A DNA stretch of 64,000 bases from Plotosus lineatus (GCA_024760905.1 CM045734.1:805467-869466); one strand, 5' to 3'; positions 41,543-54,439 are shown, counted from the stretch's first letter. The notes: generated from the sequence alone by a model not told the origin. Program-made: numbers and translations.

Positions 41543-42270
41543 TTTTGATAATTCTTCTTCTTCTTTTCCTTTCGGCTTTTCCCTTCAGGGGTCGCCACAG
41601 CGAATCATCTGCCTCCATTTCACCCTATCCTCTGCATCTTTTTCTCTTACACCAACTGCCTTCATATCCTCCTTCACCACGACCATGAATCGTCTCTTTG
41701 GTCTTCCTCTAGGCCTTCTGACTTGTAGTTCCAATCTCAGCATCCTACTACCAATATACTCACTATCCCTCCTCTGTACATGTCCAAACCATCCCAATCT
41801 AGCCTCTCTGACTTTGTCTCCAAAACATCTTACATGTGCTGTCCCTCTGATGTGCTCATTCCTGATCTTATCCATCCTCGTTACTCCCAAAGAGAACCTC
41901 AACATTTTCATCTCTGCTACCTCCAGCTCTGCCTCCTGTCTTTTCCCCAGGGCCACTGTTTCTAAACCATACAACATCACTGGCCTCAACACCGTCTTGT
42001 ACACTTTTCCTTTCATTCTTACCGATACCTTCCTATCACACATCACACCGGACACTTTTCTCCAACCATTCCAACCAGCCTACACACGTTTCTTCACCTC
42101 TTTTCCACACTCTCCATTGCTCTGGCTTATTGAGTTTAAGTACTTAAAATCCTCCACCTTCCTTATCTCTGCTCCCTGTAACCTCACCATTGTATCTTTC
42201 TTGTCTTACTGAGGCTAACCTTCATTCCCCTCCTTTTCAGGGCATACCTCCACCTCTCTAGATTTTAGAT
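41543..42270 (-). mobile_element. RTE-type LINE, 5' truncated copy 3
   Basis: Minus strand covers the last 730 bases, starting within MKGKVYKTVLRPVMLYGLET and ending RCGDP, stop, and the tail gccgaaaggaaaagaagaag. The direct repeat tttttgataat lies at 41533-41543 and 42284-42294. The last 156 codons are open. The WFGHVQRRDSEYIGSRMLRL and RPRGRPKRRFM motifs are intact. Confidence 0.92.
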
Positions 42271-42279
42271 TTCTTTAGA

Positions 42280-42870
42280 TGTAGTTTTTGATAATATAGA
42301 AGCAAATTGGATTACTATATCAGAATTAAACATTAAACATTTTCTGTAAAAATGCCCAAATATGGTCATTTTCATCGCTCTTAGGGGAGCCCAAGATATC
42401 AACTTATCAAGAACTTTTAAAATTATTTAGATGACACCTCTCCACATCTTTTTATTGCTATTCCAAGTAAAAGTAACCTAAAATTTATTTTTTCACAACC
42501 TTTACTCTACCCTAATCCATAATTCTATTTAAGAATTAATGATGCAATGGGGTTGGAGAGGACAGACAGTCTAAAATCAGACATGTCACCTTCTTAACAA
42601 ATAAACCCAAATATACCACCATTTCACTGGAGCAAGCAAAAATATTGTCATCCGCAAATGTTCCGCAATTATTCCCTCATCTTCCGTGTTATTCCGTGTG
42701 ATTCCGTATCTATTCCTTAAGTCTTCCTCCACTTCTGGCAGAAAAATCTTCCATGGATTTGCTTTTGAACATTTACGGAATAGTTAAGGACAGCACGGAG
42801 AAGTTAAGGAACACACAGAACTCACTTCGACTATAAATACAGGCACGAAGAACCATTCATTCCAAGAGAT
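42280..42870. other. AT-rich stretch, possibly Harbinger 5' flank
   Basis: No gene is recognised. 42540-42615 (ggttggagaggacagacag) matches 49985-50050, showing an old dispersed or segmentally duplicated sequence. The part from 42640 may be the left end of the Harbinger element, but I could not identify a TIR. Confidence 0.35.
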
Positions 42871-42876
42871 GCTACA

Positions 42877-44067
42877 ATGCCGAAAGACAACTATCAAGAG
42901 GCCATGGTCTCCAACAGTGGAAAACCCAGTGGAAGAGCCTGTTCAAAAGTCGAGGTCGACGCTGAGTCAGATGTCGCTTCCGTCGTTGACGCCGATATCA
43001 CCACTGACCCAAGCAAGAAGACATGAGTTTATATCAAACTCAACGACGATGAGGAAAAGCTCATGGTATAGTTCATCCAGGCAAATGAGTGCCTTTACAA
43101 CAAGAAGCTCCGATCCAGGACGGACAAATATCTGAAAGCCAAGCTCTGGGCTGATCAGGCATCACATACGGAGAAGACTGACGACGAGCTGAAGCAGTGG
43201 TTCGAGAGTGTGTGGACGAGGCTGGAAAAACTGAGATGTTGGAAGTCGAGGCAAGCTGACATGAGCATGTCTCAGAGAAACCAGTGGATTTACGACAGCT
43301 TTAGCTTCCTATGTTCACACATTGTCGAGGTACAGAGGAGAAACATTGTTTCTCTGAAGGCCAAGATTGCTGCTGCAGCTGGCTGCAATGGTTCCACATC
43401 CACGGCCACTGCAGAACCTCCTTTGCCATCAGCATCAGAAGGGGCAGAGGGCATTGCACCTATCAACCTCCAGCTGGCAGAAGAAGCAACACCCATCATC
43501 CCCCTCGCCACAATGCCTTTTACAACAGCATCCCTCTCCACCCTAACTCAGACCAGTTGTGGGAAGGCAAAGTCTGTATCTCAAGTGTCCACCCTTGATG
43601 ATAGAGCGAACAGGATTCTAGCAGCAGCTGAACAGCTGGTGAACCAGAGAAGGGAAGTGATGACAGCCTATGACTCCGAGAGGGCCAGTTTCACCAGTTG
43701 GGCTGCAGCTGTTCTGATGAATCTCCCAAAACCTGTGTACAGGCATGCAAAGCTAAAGATACAAGAACTGCTGAATCACTGCTTGGGCAGAGCTGAAGCC
43801 TTGGAGATACAGCAGCAGCAGCAGTCGCAGCAGCTCCAACCTCAGTGGTATTCACAGCAACACCACCACCAGCTTTCTCAGCATCATCAACCACCACCTC
43901 TGCACCACCAATGGCATCAGCAGCATTACTGGCAGCCCCCACCGACACAGTGGACCACACAGCTGTCTGATCCACCCATGTCTGTTTGTGGACCTCAAGA
44001 CGCGAAGTGGGCAACACAACAGAACCCACAACAATCCACGTTGTCAGCAGGAGAGCAGCAACCCTAA
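42877..44067 (+). pseudogene. Harbinger MADF/Myb-like accessory gene
   Basis: The ATG at 42877 opens MPKDNYQEAMVSNSGKPSG. The MADF-like domain reads FIQANECLYNKKLRSRTDKY, then LKAKLWADQ and DDELKQWFESVWTRLEKL. Stops at 43024 and 43066 interrupt it. After that the frame is open for 285 codons (43210-44067), with a C-terminal Gln/His-rich tract (43812-43960). PIF/Harbinger transposons carry such a DNA-binding helper next to the transposase, and one is found convergent at 44.5-45.1 kb. The name rests on the MADF-like spacing of W and L residues and on the neighbour. Confidence 0.7.
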
Positions 44068-44521
44068 CCCAGCAGACCAGTCAGTTGCTCTCCGGTTGCA
44101 TGGACATCGACGCTTGTGACCACCCCTGCGGCTAGAGACACAAGTGGAGATGAGCCCAGCCTGTCGAACATTTCCAGTGTACTCAGACGGTGTTGTGATG
44201 ACTTAAAGGACTCAAACTCCACCAATGAACCATGAGACTGTTGTATTTTTGATTTCATTTTTTTTCTGTTTATTAATGTTCATGTAATAACTTTTTGAAG
44301 TTAAAATCATTGTGGTTTTGACTTCTGTGCATGTTTTCTAGTTAAGAATGATTTATTGAAGGTGCAAATAATAGAAACATATTGACACTAGGCAGTAATA
44401 AAATGAAGTTAAAATTTTAAAAAGACTTTAATATAAACAAGAGTCAATAAGAACACACAATCACATCAACAACAGAAACCAGCATAGGCATAGCTAATTC
44501 AATGAAGGGCCATATTAATGA

Positions 44522-45075
44522 TTATGGCTGCCAAAAGACTTTTCCAACTTCACTGTTGAAGTAGAGGTTCAGGTACTCTCTCTGTTTCTTGGCCTCAGTA
44601 GTGTCTCTGTTGGGGCCCTCCACATGTTCCAAGTCATGCAAATTAGCTGTTTCATGCGACTGGCCTGGGATAATGTTGTGTTCATCATTGTCTTGGTCCA
44701 AAACTGCATTCTGGGTGACGGTGTATCTCATTCTCATGATGTTATGAAGACAGACAGCTGTCTGACGACATCTGGTCCTTGTTGCAGTGTAGACGATTGG
44801 CCAAGATGCCAAATGCATTCTCAACGACTTGGTGTGCTCTGGATACCCTGTAGTTGTAAGCCAATTCTTCCTCTGTAAGGGCTCGCCTGGAATATGGCTT
44901 TATAAGGCCAATTATTGATAATCAATAATTAAAAACAAAATACAATATAAAAAAAGTGGTCAACTGAATATAACGGCACAATAGTGCATCCATTTACTCA
45001 CCATCTTGAAACATCGTCCCCAACAATGAAGTATGGCATGTCATTAGATGTATTCGTGAAGCAACCGCAGCATGT
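44522..45075 (-). pseudogene. PIF/Harbinger transposase C-terminal exons
   Basis: The minus-strand exon near 45060-45003 reads NDMPYFIVGDDVSRW, matching the FVGDDAF-type DDE motif, followed by a donor gtgagtaaa. The next exon (about 44910-44522) reads [30 protein letters not shown], then in another frame [13 protein letters not shown] and EYLNLYFNSEVGKVFWQP with a stop. One frameshift lies near 44790. The N-terminal half and the first catalytic Asp region are not found. It is convergent with the MADF gene, as in known Harbinger elements. Confidence 0.8.
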
Positions 45076-45269
45076 GGAGGAGTTCTAAGTCAGCCATTTC
45101 TGAAAGTGTTCCGATTGTACAATTTTCCAGAGGATTTTGACCCATTTTTCGTGTAAAAATGCCAGAGCTCTTCCGTAGACTGCATTTCACACCTTTTTGC
45201 CATGATCTTGCAGTCAGTGCTGCAGTGAAATGGGGGTAATAAATATCTGTTGATGTATGCATCCCTCTG

Positions 45270-45665
45270 TCTTCATTTCATTCTTCTATAGAATTTTTAT
45301 TTATTGGAAACATTCCCATTATTAACCTGTAGAACCTGATGAACCCAATTTGTGGAGATTTTTATTCTCCATCAGTTTTACAATTCGTCAACATTTTATT
45401 CACCAAGAAATTATCAGCAAGTATCTGATTATAGAGACGTGAATGTTGATTCTCCTCAAAATTAATGTTTTATACTTGACATGATTTTTTTAGTTGAAAT
45501 TCGTGATGTTTGTTTTTGTCCAGAATTCAGACTTTTTCTTTTCTTCTTGGATTCTGTAATATAAATTTATATTGTTATATAAATACAATATACAGGTGAT
45601 GGAACGCCAGATTTAACCCCCCCCCCCCACACACACACACACACACACGTGTAGTGCACTACAAG

Positions 45666-45712
<47 letters not shown>

Positions 45713-45955
45713 CGCTCTGAATAAAGTTGATGATCAGGCTGTTATTCTCTGTTCAGCTTCAACTGCTGATAGTTTAATATCACACACAACAGATGAGAGA
45801 ACCTAAATGGTCCCTCAGTATGATAATTTTAATGATATATTAATTAGGATATTAAATTCTCATGTGATTCTGAATAATGAAAGCATTTTACACAAATTTT
45901 AAAGGAAATCTTAAATCACGATAAAAATCTGGAGATGAAGAGTGTGGCATTGTGT
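45270..45955 (+). repeat. NLR intron segment, segmentally duplicated
   Basis: 45270-45480 matches 54450-54665 (ggaaacattcccat, caacattttattcaccaag). 45540-45600 matches 39130-39200 and 54715-54785 (tattgttatataaat). This shows that the LRR exons at 39.3, 46.0 and 58.3 kb arose by duplication of exon plus intron units. Simple CA and CT runs lie at 45628-45715. Confidence 0.85.
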
Positions 45956-45963
45956 CTCTGCAG

Positions 45964-46137
45964 GTTTTTAGGTTGTCGTGTTTCAGATGAAGGTTGTGCT
46001 GCTCTGACTTCAGCTCTGAGATCAAATCCCTCACACCTGAGAGAACTGAATGTGTCCTGTAATAAACTCAGAGATTCAGGAGTGAAGATTCTCTCTGCTG
46101 TACTGGAGGATCCTCCCTGTAAACTGGAGATACTGGG
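45964..46137 (+). CDS. NLRC3-like leucine-rich-repeat exon 2
   Basis: Acceptor tgtctctgcag and donor actggg/gtaagatc enclose 174 bases. The frame is open: CRVSDEGCAALTSAL, then LRELNVSCNKLRDSGVKIL, then VLEDPPCKLEILG. Compared with 39300-39473, two of the Leu-Asn repeat positions are changed (LSSN to VSCN), and the CRV start replaces CGV. It is probably a paralogous unit. Confidence 0.85.
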
Positions 46138-46371
46138 GTAAGATCATCTCTCTGAGAGTCGGATGACAAGTTTATCAGTAAGCCCCCATTCTCTAATAGT
46201 GAGGCTGAAGCAGAAGGTTTAGGTTCATCATCAATGTCTTGAGGAGGAAGATTGTTTCTTTCACTGCACAATGATGAGTCTTTGGGTCAAATGTTAGCAT
46301 GTGAGAAGCTGCAGCACAAAGTGAAACTTCATACCACTGCAAAGTGTCTGAAATTACTTTGAAATTTACTC

Positions 46372-47375
46372 TTCTTCTTTTCCTTTCGGCTGTTTCCTTC
46401 AGGGGTCGCCACAGCGAATCATCTGCCTCCATCTCACCCTATCCTCTGCATCTTCTACTCTTACTTCAACTACCTTCATGTCCTCCTTCACCACATCCAT
46501 AAATCTTCTCTTTGGTCTTCCTCTCGGCCTTCTGCCTGGTAGTTCCAACCTCAGCATCCTGCTACCAATATACTCACTATCCCTCCTCTGTACGTGTCTG
46601 AACCATCTCAATCTAGCCTCCCTGACTTTTGAACTTCATTCCTCTCCTTTACCTCCACCTCTCTATATTTTCCTGCACTTGTTCTCTGCTCTCACTACAG
46701 ATCACAATGTCATCTGCAAACATCATGGTCCATGGGGAATCTTATCTCACCTCGTCTGTTAGCCTGTCCATCACCATAGCAAATAAGAAGGGGCTCAGAG
46801 CTGACTCTTGATGCAGTCCCACCTCCACCTTGAACTCTTCTGTCACACCGACAGCACACCTTACCACTGTCTTACATCTCTCATACATGTCCTGCACCAA
46901 TCTAAGATACTTCTTTGCAACTCCAGACTTTCTCATGCAATACCACAGTTTCTCTCTCGACACCCTGTCATATACTTTCTCCAGATCCACAAAGGCACAA
47001 TGCAGCTCCTTCTGACTTTCTCTGTACTTCTCTAGTAACATCCTCAAAGGAAACACTGCATCTGTGGTGCTCTTTCTTGGCATGAAACCAAACTGTTGTT
47101 CACAGATGCTGACCTTAGTCTAGCTTCCACTATTCTTTCCCGTAACTTCACTGTATGCCTCATCAACTTTATCCCTCTGTAGTTGCCACAACTCTGCATG
47201 CCTCCCTTTGTTCTTAAAAATGGGCACTAGCATACTAACATTCTCCATTCCTCCGGCATATGCTTACTCATTAAGACAACGTTGAATGTTCTTGTCAGAA
47301 AATCTACTGCTACCTCGCCTAGACACTTCCAGACCTCCACAGGTATGTCATCAGAACCAATTGCATTTTCAATGC
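46372..47375 (-). mobile_element. RTE-type LINE, truncated copy 4
   Basis: The minus strand shows the RT region (PRKSTTDAVFPLRMLLEKYR, FVDLEKVYDRV, GLHQESALSPFLFAMVMDRL), a deletion of several hundred bases near 46630 that removes the region after MMFADDI, and the C-terminal HVQRRDSEYIGSRMLRLELP with tail cagccgaaaggaaaagaag. It is 5' truncated in the LINE's GDDIPVEVWK region. It lies directly behind the NLR unit at 46.1 kb. Confidence 0.9.
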
Positions 47376-47379
47376 CTAA

Positions 47380-47893
47380 GCACTGGGGGTTTCAGTCTGC
47401 TGGCAAAACTTTCTTTGACACTGGTGTTAATTGCTTTTGATGCCTCATGATTGTTGAGATGAAATAGTAGAAACTGACTTTGTTGTGTTAATTTTGAGGT
47501 ACTACATGCCAAAGTAATCTTTAAGAGCCGATGTGTCTTTGCTGAGTGTTTCTTCAATTTGTGTCCATGCTTTTGATTGATGCACTTAGACCCAAGCATC
47601 CACATCGCCCAGTTTTAGAGACTTTGTTTCTGGCACATCACTAATATAGATGTTAAAGAGAGTCGGAGCAATAACTGAGTCTTGTAGAACACCATTCCTT
47701 ATCTTTCTCAATTTGCTCTTCTCTTCTCCAAGTCTCATGTGGAACTGTCTGATGCCAGTCATTAGGGACAAAATTTTAATAATTTTCTTGCATGGTATTA
47801 GTTTCACAAGCTTCAGCATAAGCCTGTCTGTCTGTACTGTATCGTAGGCTGCAGACGGGTCTATCAGGACAGTTCCTGTTTTCAGCTTCTTTT
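47380..47893 (-). pseudogene. Jockey-like LINE RT fragment
   Basis: The minus frames read KLKTGTVLIDPSAAYDTVQT, LMLKLVKLIPCKKIIKIL, RKIRNGVLQDSVIAPTLFNI YISDVPET. The AAYDTV and NGVPQGSVLxPxLFNIYI motifs are those of Jockey-type reverse transcriptases; here PQG has become LQD. Only about 170 residues are present and several motifs are mutated. It is distinct from the three other LINE lineages. Confidence 0.65.
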
Positions 47894-47894
47894 C

Positions 47895-49780
47895 AAAATC
47901 AGCTTCAGAATCAGAATCATTTATTAATAACTACACAACCAAGTTGGTGGAATTTGCTATCGGTACAGCATCATACAATAATGACAGCACACATGAAAAC
48001 AAGTGATTACAAGCATGATTCATATTGACTACAGACATGACAGACAAAAAAAAAAAAAACACAGACAAGGGTGCAATGTACATTTAGTGCAAACAGTTCA
48101 GAGTTCTTGACTGTTAGTGACTGTAGGGGAAAAAAAAAACTGTTCTTGAAACAGGATGTTCTAGTGGGTAGAGATCGATATTGCCTCCTAGAGGGCAGCG
48201 GTTGAAATAAATGATGGGCAGGGTGTGAGAGATCAGAGGTAATTTTTTTTTTTGTGCTCTTAAGATTGAGCGTTTATGATAAATTGATTCGACTGATGGA
48301 AGGGGGGTGCCAATGATCCTGGATGATTTAGTCACAATGCACTGTAGTTTTTTCCATGAGTTGCTGTCTAGGCTGCCATACCAAACTGTTACGGATGAGG
48401 TGAGAATGCTCTCAATGATGGCGGAATAGAACCGGAGGAGGAGATTTGTTTTCACTCTGAATTTCCTGAGCTGTCTCAGGAAAAACAGTCTTTGGTGAAC
48501 TTTTTTGTGGATGTAGTCTGTGTTAGTGTTCCATTTTAGTGTACTGTTAATGTGAGTGCCGAGAAATTTAAGAGTCAGTTATGGCTATGGGTTCACCAGA
48601 GATGTGAATAGGAATTTTGGGAGAGGCTGTGCGCCTGAAGTCAATTATTAGTTCCTGTGTTTTGGATGGGTTGAGCTGGAGGTTGTTTTCTTGGCACCAG
48701 GAGACAGCTTGGGATACTTGTTGACAGTACCGGTGTTCATTATCCATGGTAATGAGTCCAATGATGGTAGTGCCGTCTGCATGCTTAAAAATGAAAACTG
48801 AACTGTGATGGGATGTCATATGGTTTGAGTACAGAGAAAAAAGCCATGGTGAGAGGACGCAGCCCTGGGGGACACCTGTGCTGAGGGTCAGAGGTCGAAA
48901 TGAGAGGTTACACATCTTAACCCTTTGTTGCCTTTTCCATAGGAAGCTCCATAACCAATGACGTAGACAGGGATCGATGTTCATATCCGTCAGTTTATTA
49001 AGAGGTTGACCAGGTTTATTGTGTTGAAAGCAGAGCTGAAGTCAATGAAAAGGATGCGGGCATAACTGTTAGGTGACTCAAGGTGCTGTAATATGTGGTA
49101 GAGGGCCAGGTTGACGGCATCCTCAACAGACCTGTTGGCCCAGTAAGAAAATTGATCAGGGTTGAGCAGGGGGGTAGTGGATGACTTCAGTTGGTTGAAG
49201 ATAATGCGTTCAAACGACTTCATAACCATGGATGTTAGGGAGATTGGTCTGTAATCATTGAGACACGAGATCTTTGGTGATTTTGGAACAGGGATTATGA
49301 ATGAAACCTTGAAACACTGTGGAACTGTACAGTGGCGGAGGGACGTATTGAAGATAGTGGTGAATATCGGGGCCAGTTGAGCTGCCCCCTGAGTTCGTTT
49401 TCTTAAAGACATTCCTGACCTCTTTCTCCTGAATGAGAAATGAGAGGGCTGGAGGGGGTGTGGGAGAGAATAGGGGGGGACAGGAGACTGTTCAAACCTC
49501 CCATAAAACTCATTGAATTTGTTTGGAAGGTCCATATTGATGTCAGATAGAATGGAGGGTTTTTTTTTTTTTGTAATCAGTCATGACCTTTAGTTTTTTC
49601 CATACATATCGGATATTATTTGATGTGATCTGATGTTCCAGTGTTATTGCATAGTTTGAATTGCCTTTCCTGATTGCAGACCTCAATTGATATTCGGCAG
49701 TGGTATATGACTCCTTGTCTCCGCTAAGGAAAGCAGAGTTCTTTTTCTTGCGTATGAGTAAAATGTCTTTTATAAACTTA
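47895..49780 (-). mobile_element. CR1/L2/Rex1-type LINE, partial
   Basis: The 3' end at 47895-47925 reads (minus strand) gattctgattctgaag. RT pieces from upstream to downstream: NNIRYVWKKLKVMTDY (about 49600), SFIIPVPKSPKISCLNDYRP, LFIDFSSAFNTI, LSTGVPQGCVLSPWLFSLYS, FKHADGTTIIGLI where the family has FADDTTVVGL, and LTSSVTVWYGSLDSNSWKKL. The catalytic ADD is read as ADG, and frames change at several points. The endonuclease is missing. Confidence 0.85.
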
Positions 49781-50071
49781 ATACAGAACAGTAATTATTT
49801 TCGTGTGTGTGTGTGTGTCATCAGTTCCTTTCAGTTTATTGGACACTTTACTAGTTCTAGAAGATCTTTTTTTAAGTATCTGCTGATTTTAAAGTTTTCT
49901 TTTCAGTATTTTATTCAGATTTAAATCCTGTTGAAGTTCAGTCTCGACTTGGTACAGTAATATTATTTTCACAAGAATTAATGAGACGATATAATTGGAG
50001 AAGACAGACAATCCAATATGAGACACGTCAACTTCATAACAAAATAAACCCAAATAAGTGATGTGTAATAT

Positions 50072-50330
50072 TGTGCTCTCAGTGCGGCTAACTGGGTTAT
50101 CAAAGGCGGGCCATGTCTCTCACTGTCTATGGTGAGAGGCATGTAAAAGAACCATTGCTGACTTTCGTAAAGAGTAGGCTGCAAAGTCGTCAGCGTGTTT
50201 CTATCCCTTGCTAAAAGGGTTGTGACAGGAAGGGCATCTGACGTAAAAACCTCTACCAAATCAAACGTGCGAATCAGATGATTCGCTGTGGCGACTCCTG
50301 AGTAAAAGGGAAAAAGCCGAAAGGAAGTCA
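50072..50330 (+). mobile_element. RTE-type SINE, 5' truncated, with target duplication
   Basis: The body and tail (gtgcggctaactgggttatc, gacaggaagggcatctgacg, gattcgctgtggcgactcct) are flanked by direct repeats of about 17 bases, aagtgatgtgtaatatt, at about 50055-50071 and 50334-50350. The tRNA head is missing, so this copy was 5' truncated at insertion, like a LINE product. Confidence 0.9.
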
Positions 50331-50584
50331 GTCAAGTGATGTGTAATATTATGGTGAGATGGTGGTAGTGTCTCCTCCAGGTACTCCGGCAGTGTTGGTG
50401 CCACAAATTCGCCTTTTCTTCAGAATATATGTATGCATAGTCAGAGTTTGTGTGCAGATTCACACATTCTCCCATCAAGTTAGTTTTTTATTGATCACAA
50501 CCTTTGTGTCGAAAGGGATGCTCCGCACCTTCATCCCTATATATGCTACAATTATAAGTGAGGCTCTAGGTGACTGAGCACCAC

Positions 50585-50590
50585 GTGCAG

Positions 50591-50629
<39 letters not shown>

Positions 50630-50632
50630 TTC

Positions 50633-50682
<50 letters not shown>
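50585..50682. repeat. (CT)n and (TG)n microsatellites
   Basis: A CT run (about 50593-50624) is followed by a TG run (about 50635-50682). Confidence 0.95.
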
Positions 50683-50685
<3 letters not shown>

Positions 50686-50879
50686 ATCTCATTTTCAGCA
50701 GACACCCCTGAAAAAATACAAACACTCATTAAAAAACAAAACAAAACAAAAAAATCCCCAATAAGTACAGAAAGTGAAGTTAGAAACTTATAAAACTCAT
50801 CCACAACAGAACAAACATCTCATTGAGTAAAATACAGCCTTGTCAGAACATACACAAAATGGATCATAACTTTGACTCA

Positions 50880-51165
50880 TGCCTTTCCTCCTCTCTCTCC
50901 GCCTATGGTCACACCTCCCGCTTTTCCTTCTTTGACCAACAGTACCTGTAGTCCAATTTCCACCATCACCCTGTTGGTTAACAGCACTGATGGTTGTCGT
51001 TGTTAACCTGGGCCTCGACCGATCCGGTATGAAATTCTTTGTGATTCGCATATTTTATTTGGCATTTGTTTTACGCCAGATACCCTTCCTGACACAACCC
51101 TCTGCATTTATCCAGGCTTGAGACCAGCGTGAGGGAGAGACACTGGTTTGCCCCCCCCCCATGGC
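50880..51165 (-). repeat. RTE-type LINE 5' UTR fragment
   Basis: The minus strand equals 54805-55080 (ccaagcccggataaatgcag region; gactacaggtactgttgg). Only the 5' UTR and the segment just before the ORF are present. It lies next to the APE-type LINE at 51170. Confidence 0.85.
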
Positions 51166-51169
51166 TGCA

Positions 51170-54100
51170 TTTTCCAAGACTAATTGTGAGTCCAAATAGC
51201 TTGGCCACTTCAGAGAATTTGTCAATTATGGCTTCCAGGTAGTTCTCTTCATGAGCCGCTAGAGCACAGTCATCGGCAAACAGGGCCTCCAATACTAACC
51301 TGTGTCTTTGTTTTGGCATTTAGGCACCTCCGCTCAAACACTGACCGATCAAGCTGGTATTTGATGTACTCTCTAAGGTCAAGGTCACTGATAGCATGGT
51401 TGAGTACTTGAGTAAAAAAAGAGATTGAACAGCATGAGAGCCAGGACACAACCTTGCTTAACTCCATTGGAGATTTCAAAGCAGTCTGATGGTTCACCAT
51501 TTGAGACTGTTTCTCCTGTCATGTCCTGGTGGAATAGTTTGACTAATGTGGTGAATTTTAGAGTGCAGCCAAACTTTCTGAGAATAGTCCAGAGAGCTTC
51601 TCTGTTGACTTTGTCAGATGCCTTGATGAGGTCTATAAATACCGAGTACAGGTTCATGTTCTGTTCCAAACACTTTCCTGGACCTGTCTGAAGGTAAAGA
51701 CCATGTCTACAGCGCTGCGGTTTGGGAGAAAGCCGCACTGTGATTCCGGGAGATTTCTTTCAGCCACGGTTGGGATGAGTTTGTTGTGTCGCACTCAGGC
51801 CAGTATTTTGCCAGCTCTGGAGAGAAGAGATATGCCCCTGTAATTTGTGCAGTCTGCTATTGATCCCTTGTTCTTGAAGAGGGGAACTATTGGTGCATTG
51901 CGAAAGTCTGCAGACAGTTCTTCCTTTACCCAGATGCTGACTTAGCACACTGCAAAAGGCTTCTAGGGCTATGCAACCGAGTGCTTTGAAGACTTCCACA
52001 GGAAAGCCATCCTTGCCAGGAATTTTTTTGCAGCTCATCTGTTTAACGGCTCTCTTAATTTCATCCATAGCGTATGGTTCATCTAATTTAGTGTGTTCTG
52101 CTTGTTGTTTTATCTGGTCAAGTTCACACTGGTCAACTGTGGAGGGGCAATCCAGAAGTTGGCTGTAATGTTCCTTCCATCTGTTGTTGATGCCAGTTTT
52201 GTCCTTGATCAGTGTTATTCAGTCTGAAGAAAGCAGAGGAGTGAAGCAAGATTTAGAGCCAAACACTGTATTAATGGAACTGAAAAACTGTTTTGAGTTG
52301 AGTCAGCAAACCATTGGATCTCTTGAGCTTTTTCATCCCTCCACTAATCCTGCATTTTCCTTATTTTCCTCTGAGCCTCACTCTGGAAGGACTTGAATCT
52401 TTGAAATTTGAAAGGACTTTCTTTGGCACTGAATCTGGGTTATTTTTTCACTCCATGAATGCCTTGTTTTTCTTGGCCAAGAGATCCTCTATGGCAGTGT
52501 TGTTCTGATCAAACCAGTCTTGGTGATGGCTGCGTTTAGGGCCAAGCACAGTCTTTGCTGTCTCCTATCTCATACCCCTGAGTGTTTCCCATTTGTGAGT
52601 TGGGTCTCCATTCAATGGTCCTGTAGTGGACAGCTTTTGGTCCAGACTGTCCTTGAACATACCAAGGTAGGAGGGGTCCTGGAGTCTGGCTCTGTTGAAA
52701 GCTGCACGAGTTTGCTTTGGCCTCCTTGGGAAGTGGCGAGCTATGTGCAATCGAAGGATTGTGTGTACAAGCTTATGATCTGTCCAACATTCTGCACCCC
52801 TCATTACTTTTGTTATTAGGATGTTTTTAATGTCTCGCTGGCGAAGAATAACATAGTCAATGAGGTACCATTGTCGAGAGCGTGGGTGCATCCATGTGGA
52901 CTTGTACTTATCAGCCATCTTGAATGTGGTGTTACTGATGGCTAGATTGTGCTCTTGCACATTTGCTCAGCAAAAGAAATCCATTGTTGTTCATCTTGTC
53001 CACACCATGTCTGCCAAGTACACCTTCCCAGTGATAATGGTCACAACCTACTCGGGCATTAAAATCACCAAGCAGTATGAGTTTATCGCTGGAAGACACA
53101 GAGCTCAGAAGAGAGTCAAGGTCATCATAGAACTGTTCTATGGTATCTTCTGTGCTCATCAGCATTGGTGCATAGGCACTGATGATTGTGAGTTGCTGTT
53201 TTTGGGCAAGTGAAGTTCCATTAGTCTTTCGGTGATATCAACTGGAAGGTCTGGGAGCTGTTTCAACAGACATGACTTTATGGCTAAGCCGACTCCATGG
53301 ATCTTGTCTTTGTTTTTGTTTTTTGCCTTTCCAGAAGAAAGTGGAGCCATCAGATGGTTCAACAAGAGATTCTTTGTCCGCTAGTCTTGTCTCACTAAGA
53401 GCAGCTATGTCTGATATAGTGAGACAATTCCTTGGCAACCCAGGCTATTCTTCTTTGTAGTCTGTCAACTTTGTTTCTGTTCATTAAGGTATGGACATTC
53501 CACGCCCCTAGTGTGAGCTTCTTTATTTGTTGTTGTTTTCACTTAGAGGAATGATCTGCCACCTGCGGCAGGCTGGCCGGGCTTGGTAGGGCAGGCAATT
53601 TTCAGTCTACCTTTTTCTAGGCCTTTCCATACTTGGGTGAGCAGTGATGTCCTGAAGAAGGGCTGCTCAGTCGCTATGGATGCTGCAGGACTTATTTGCT
53701 GCCTCAGGATCAAAGAAGAATGACCAATGTCCAAAGCCGCCTACATGTAGGTTCATGACTACAACTGCCAGTGGTCATCTCCACCTGTGGCTTTGCCAGT
53801 TTCCCATCACTGTAGGTCTTGTTTGTGTACACAACCTAGACCTGTGCGTGAAGGTTATTTCAGTGGAAGAGCCGTTGCACTACGACAATCCCATTCTCTC
53901 AGTTTCCAAGGTCCTGATCCAGTGGCACGAAGAGTCGTTATGTCTGGGGACAACATTGGCTCTAAGCACTCTACAGTGCCTTGCTACTCCACCTTCTTGA
54001 ACGTTGAATCTAGTGATGATTGATGATTTTGCCCACCCAGTCTGCCAGAGTAGACTTGTTTGTGGTGAGCATTACCAAGAGGTTTCTGTCAGGGATACCG

Positions 54101-54390
54101 CACCCTTAGCTCCTAGCCGGAAGACCAACCCTGGGAGTCTGTTCATGGGCACCAGGGTGTCACCACACACCGGTGGGTGATGCATGCCGCATGTCTAGGG
54201 GCAGACCACCTTTGAGTCCTTGTAGTTCATCCTGGGGCCGCAAGGTACCCAGATTCTGTGTGTCACCATGGGGAGGAACTACATTGGGCTTGTCTATAAG
54301 AGGCTGATTGGCAGCTTTGCAACCGCCATGTAAGAGCATGGCTGGCTTTCACACACTAGTTCCCTTTCACTTGATGCAGAGCTAGCTTTT
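51170..54390 (-). mobile_element. APE-type LINE, decayed (clade unresolved)
   Basis: Minus-strand order: GC-rich 5' UTR (54000-54390); endonuclease with SDIAALSETRLADKESLVEP (53400), [20 protein letters not shown] (53080) and STWMHPRSRQWYLIDYVILR (52890); then a linker; then RT with CKKIPGKDGFPVEVFKALG (52020), DLIKASDKVNREALWTILRK (51630), SNGVKQGCVLALMLFNLFF and LFADDCALAAHEEN (51255). The catalytic FADD box is intact but stops and frame changes are many. The 3' end is cut at about 51170. The endonuclease differs clearly from the RTE family here. Confidence 0.85.
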
Positions 54391-54439
54391 TTTTGCACGT
54401 CAATAGACCATTCAAACACACAAAACAATCAACACATTT

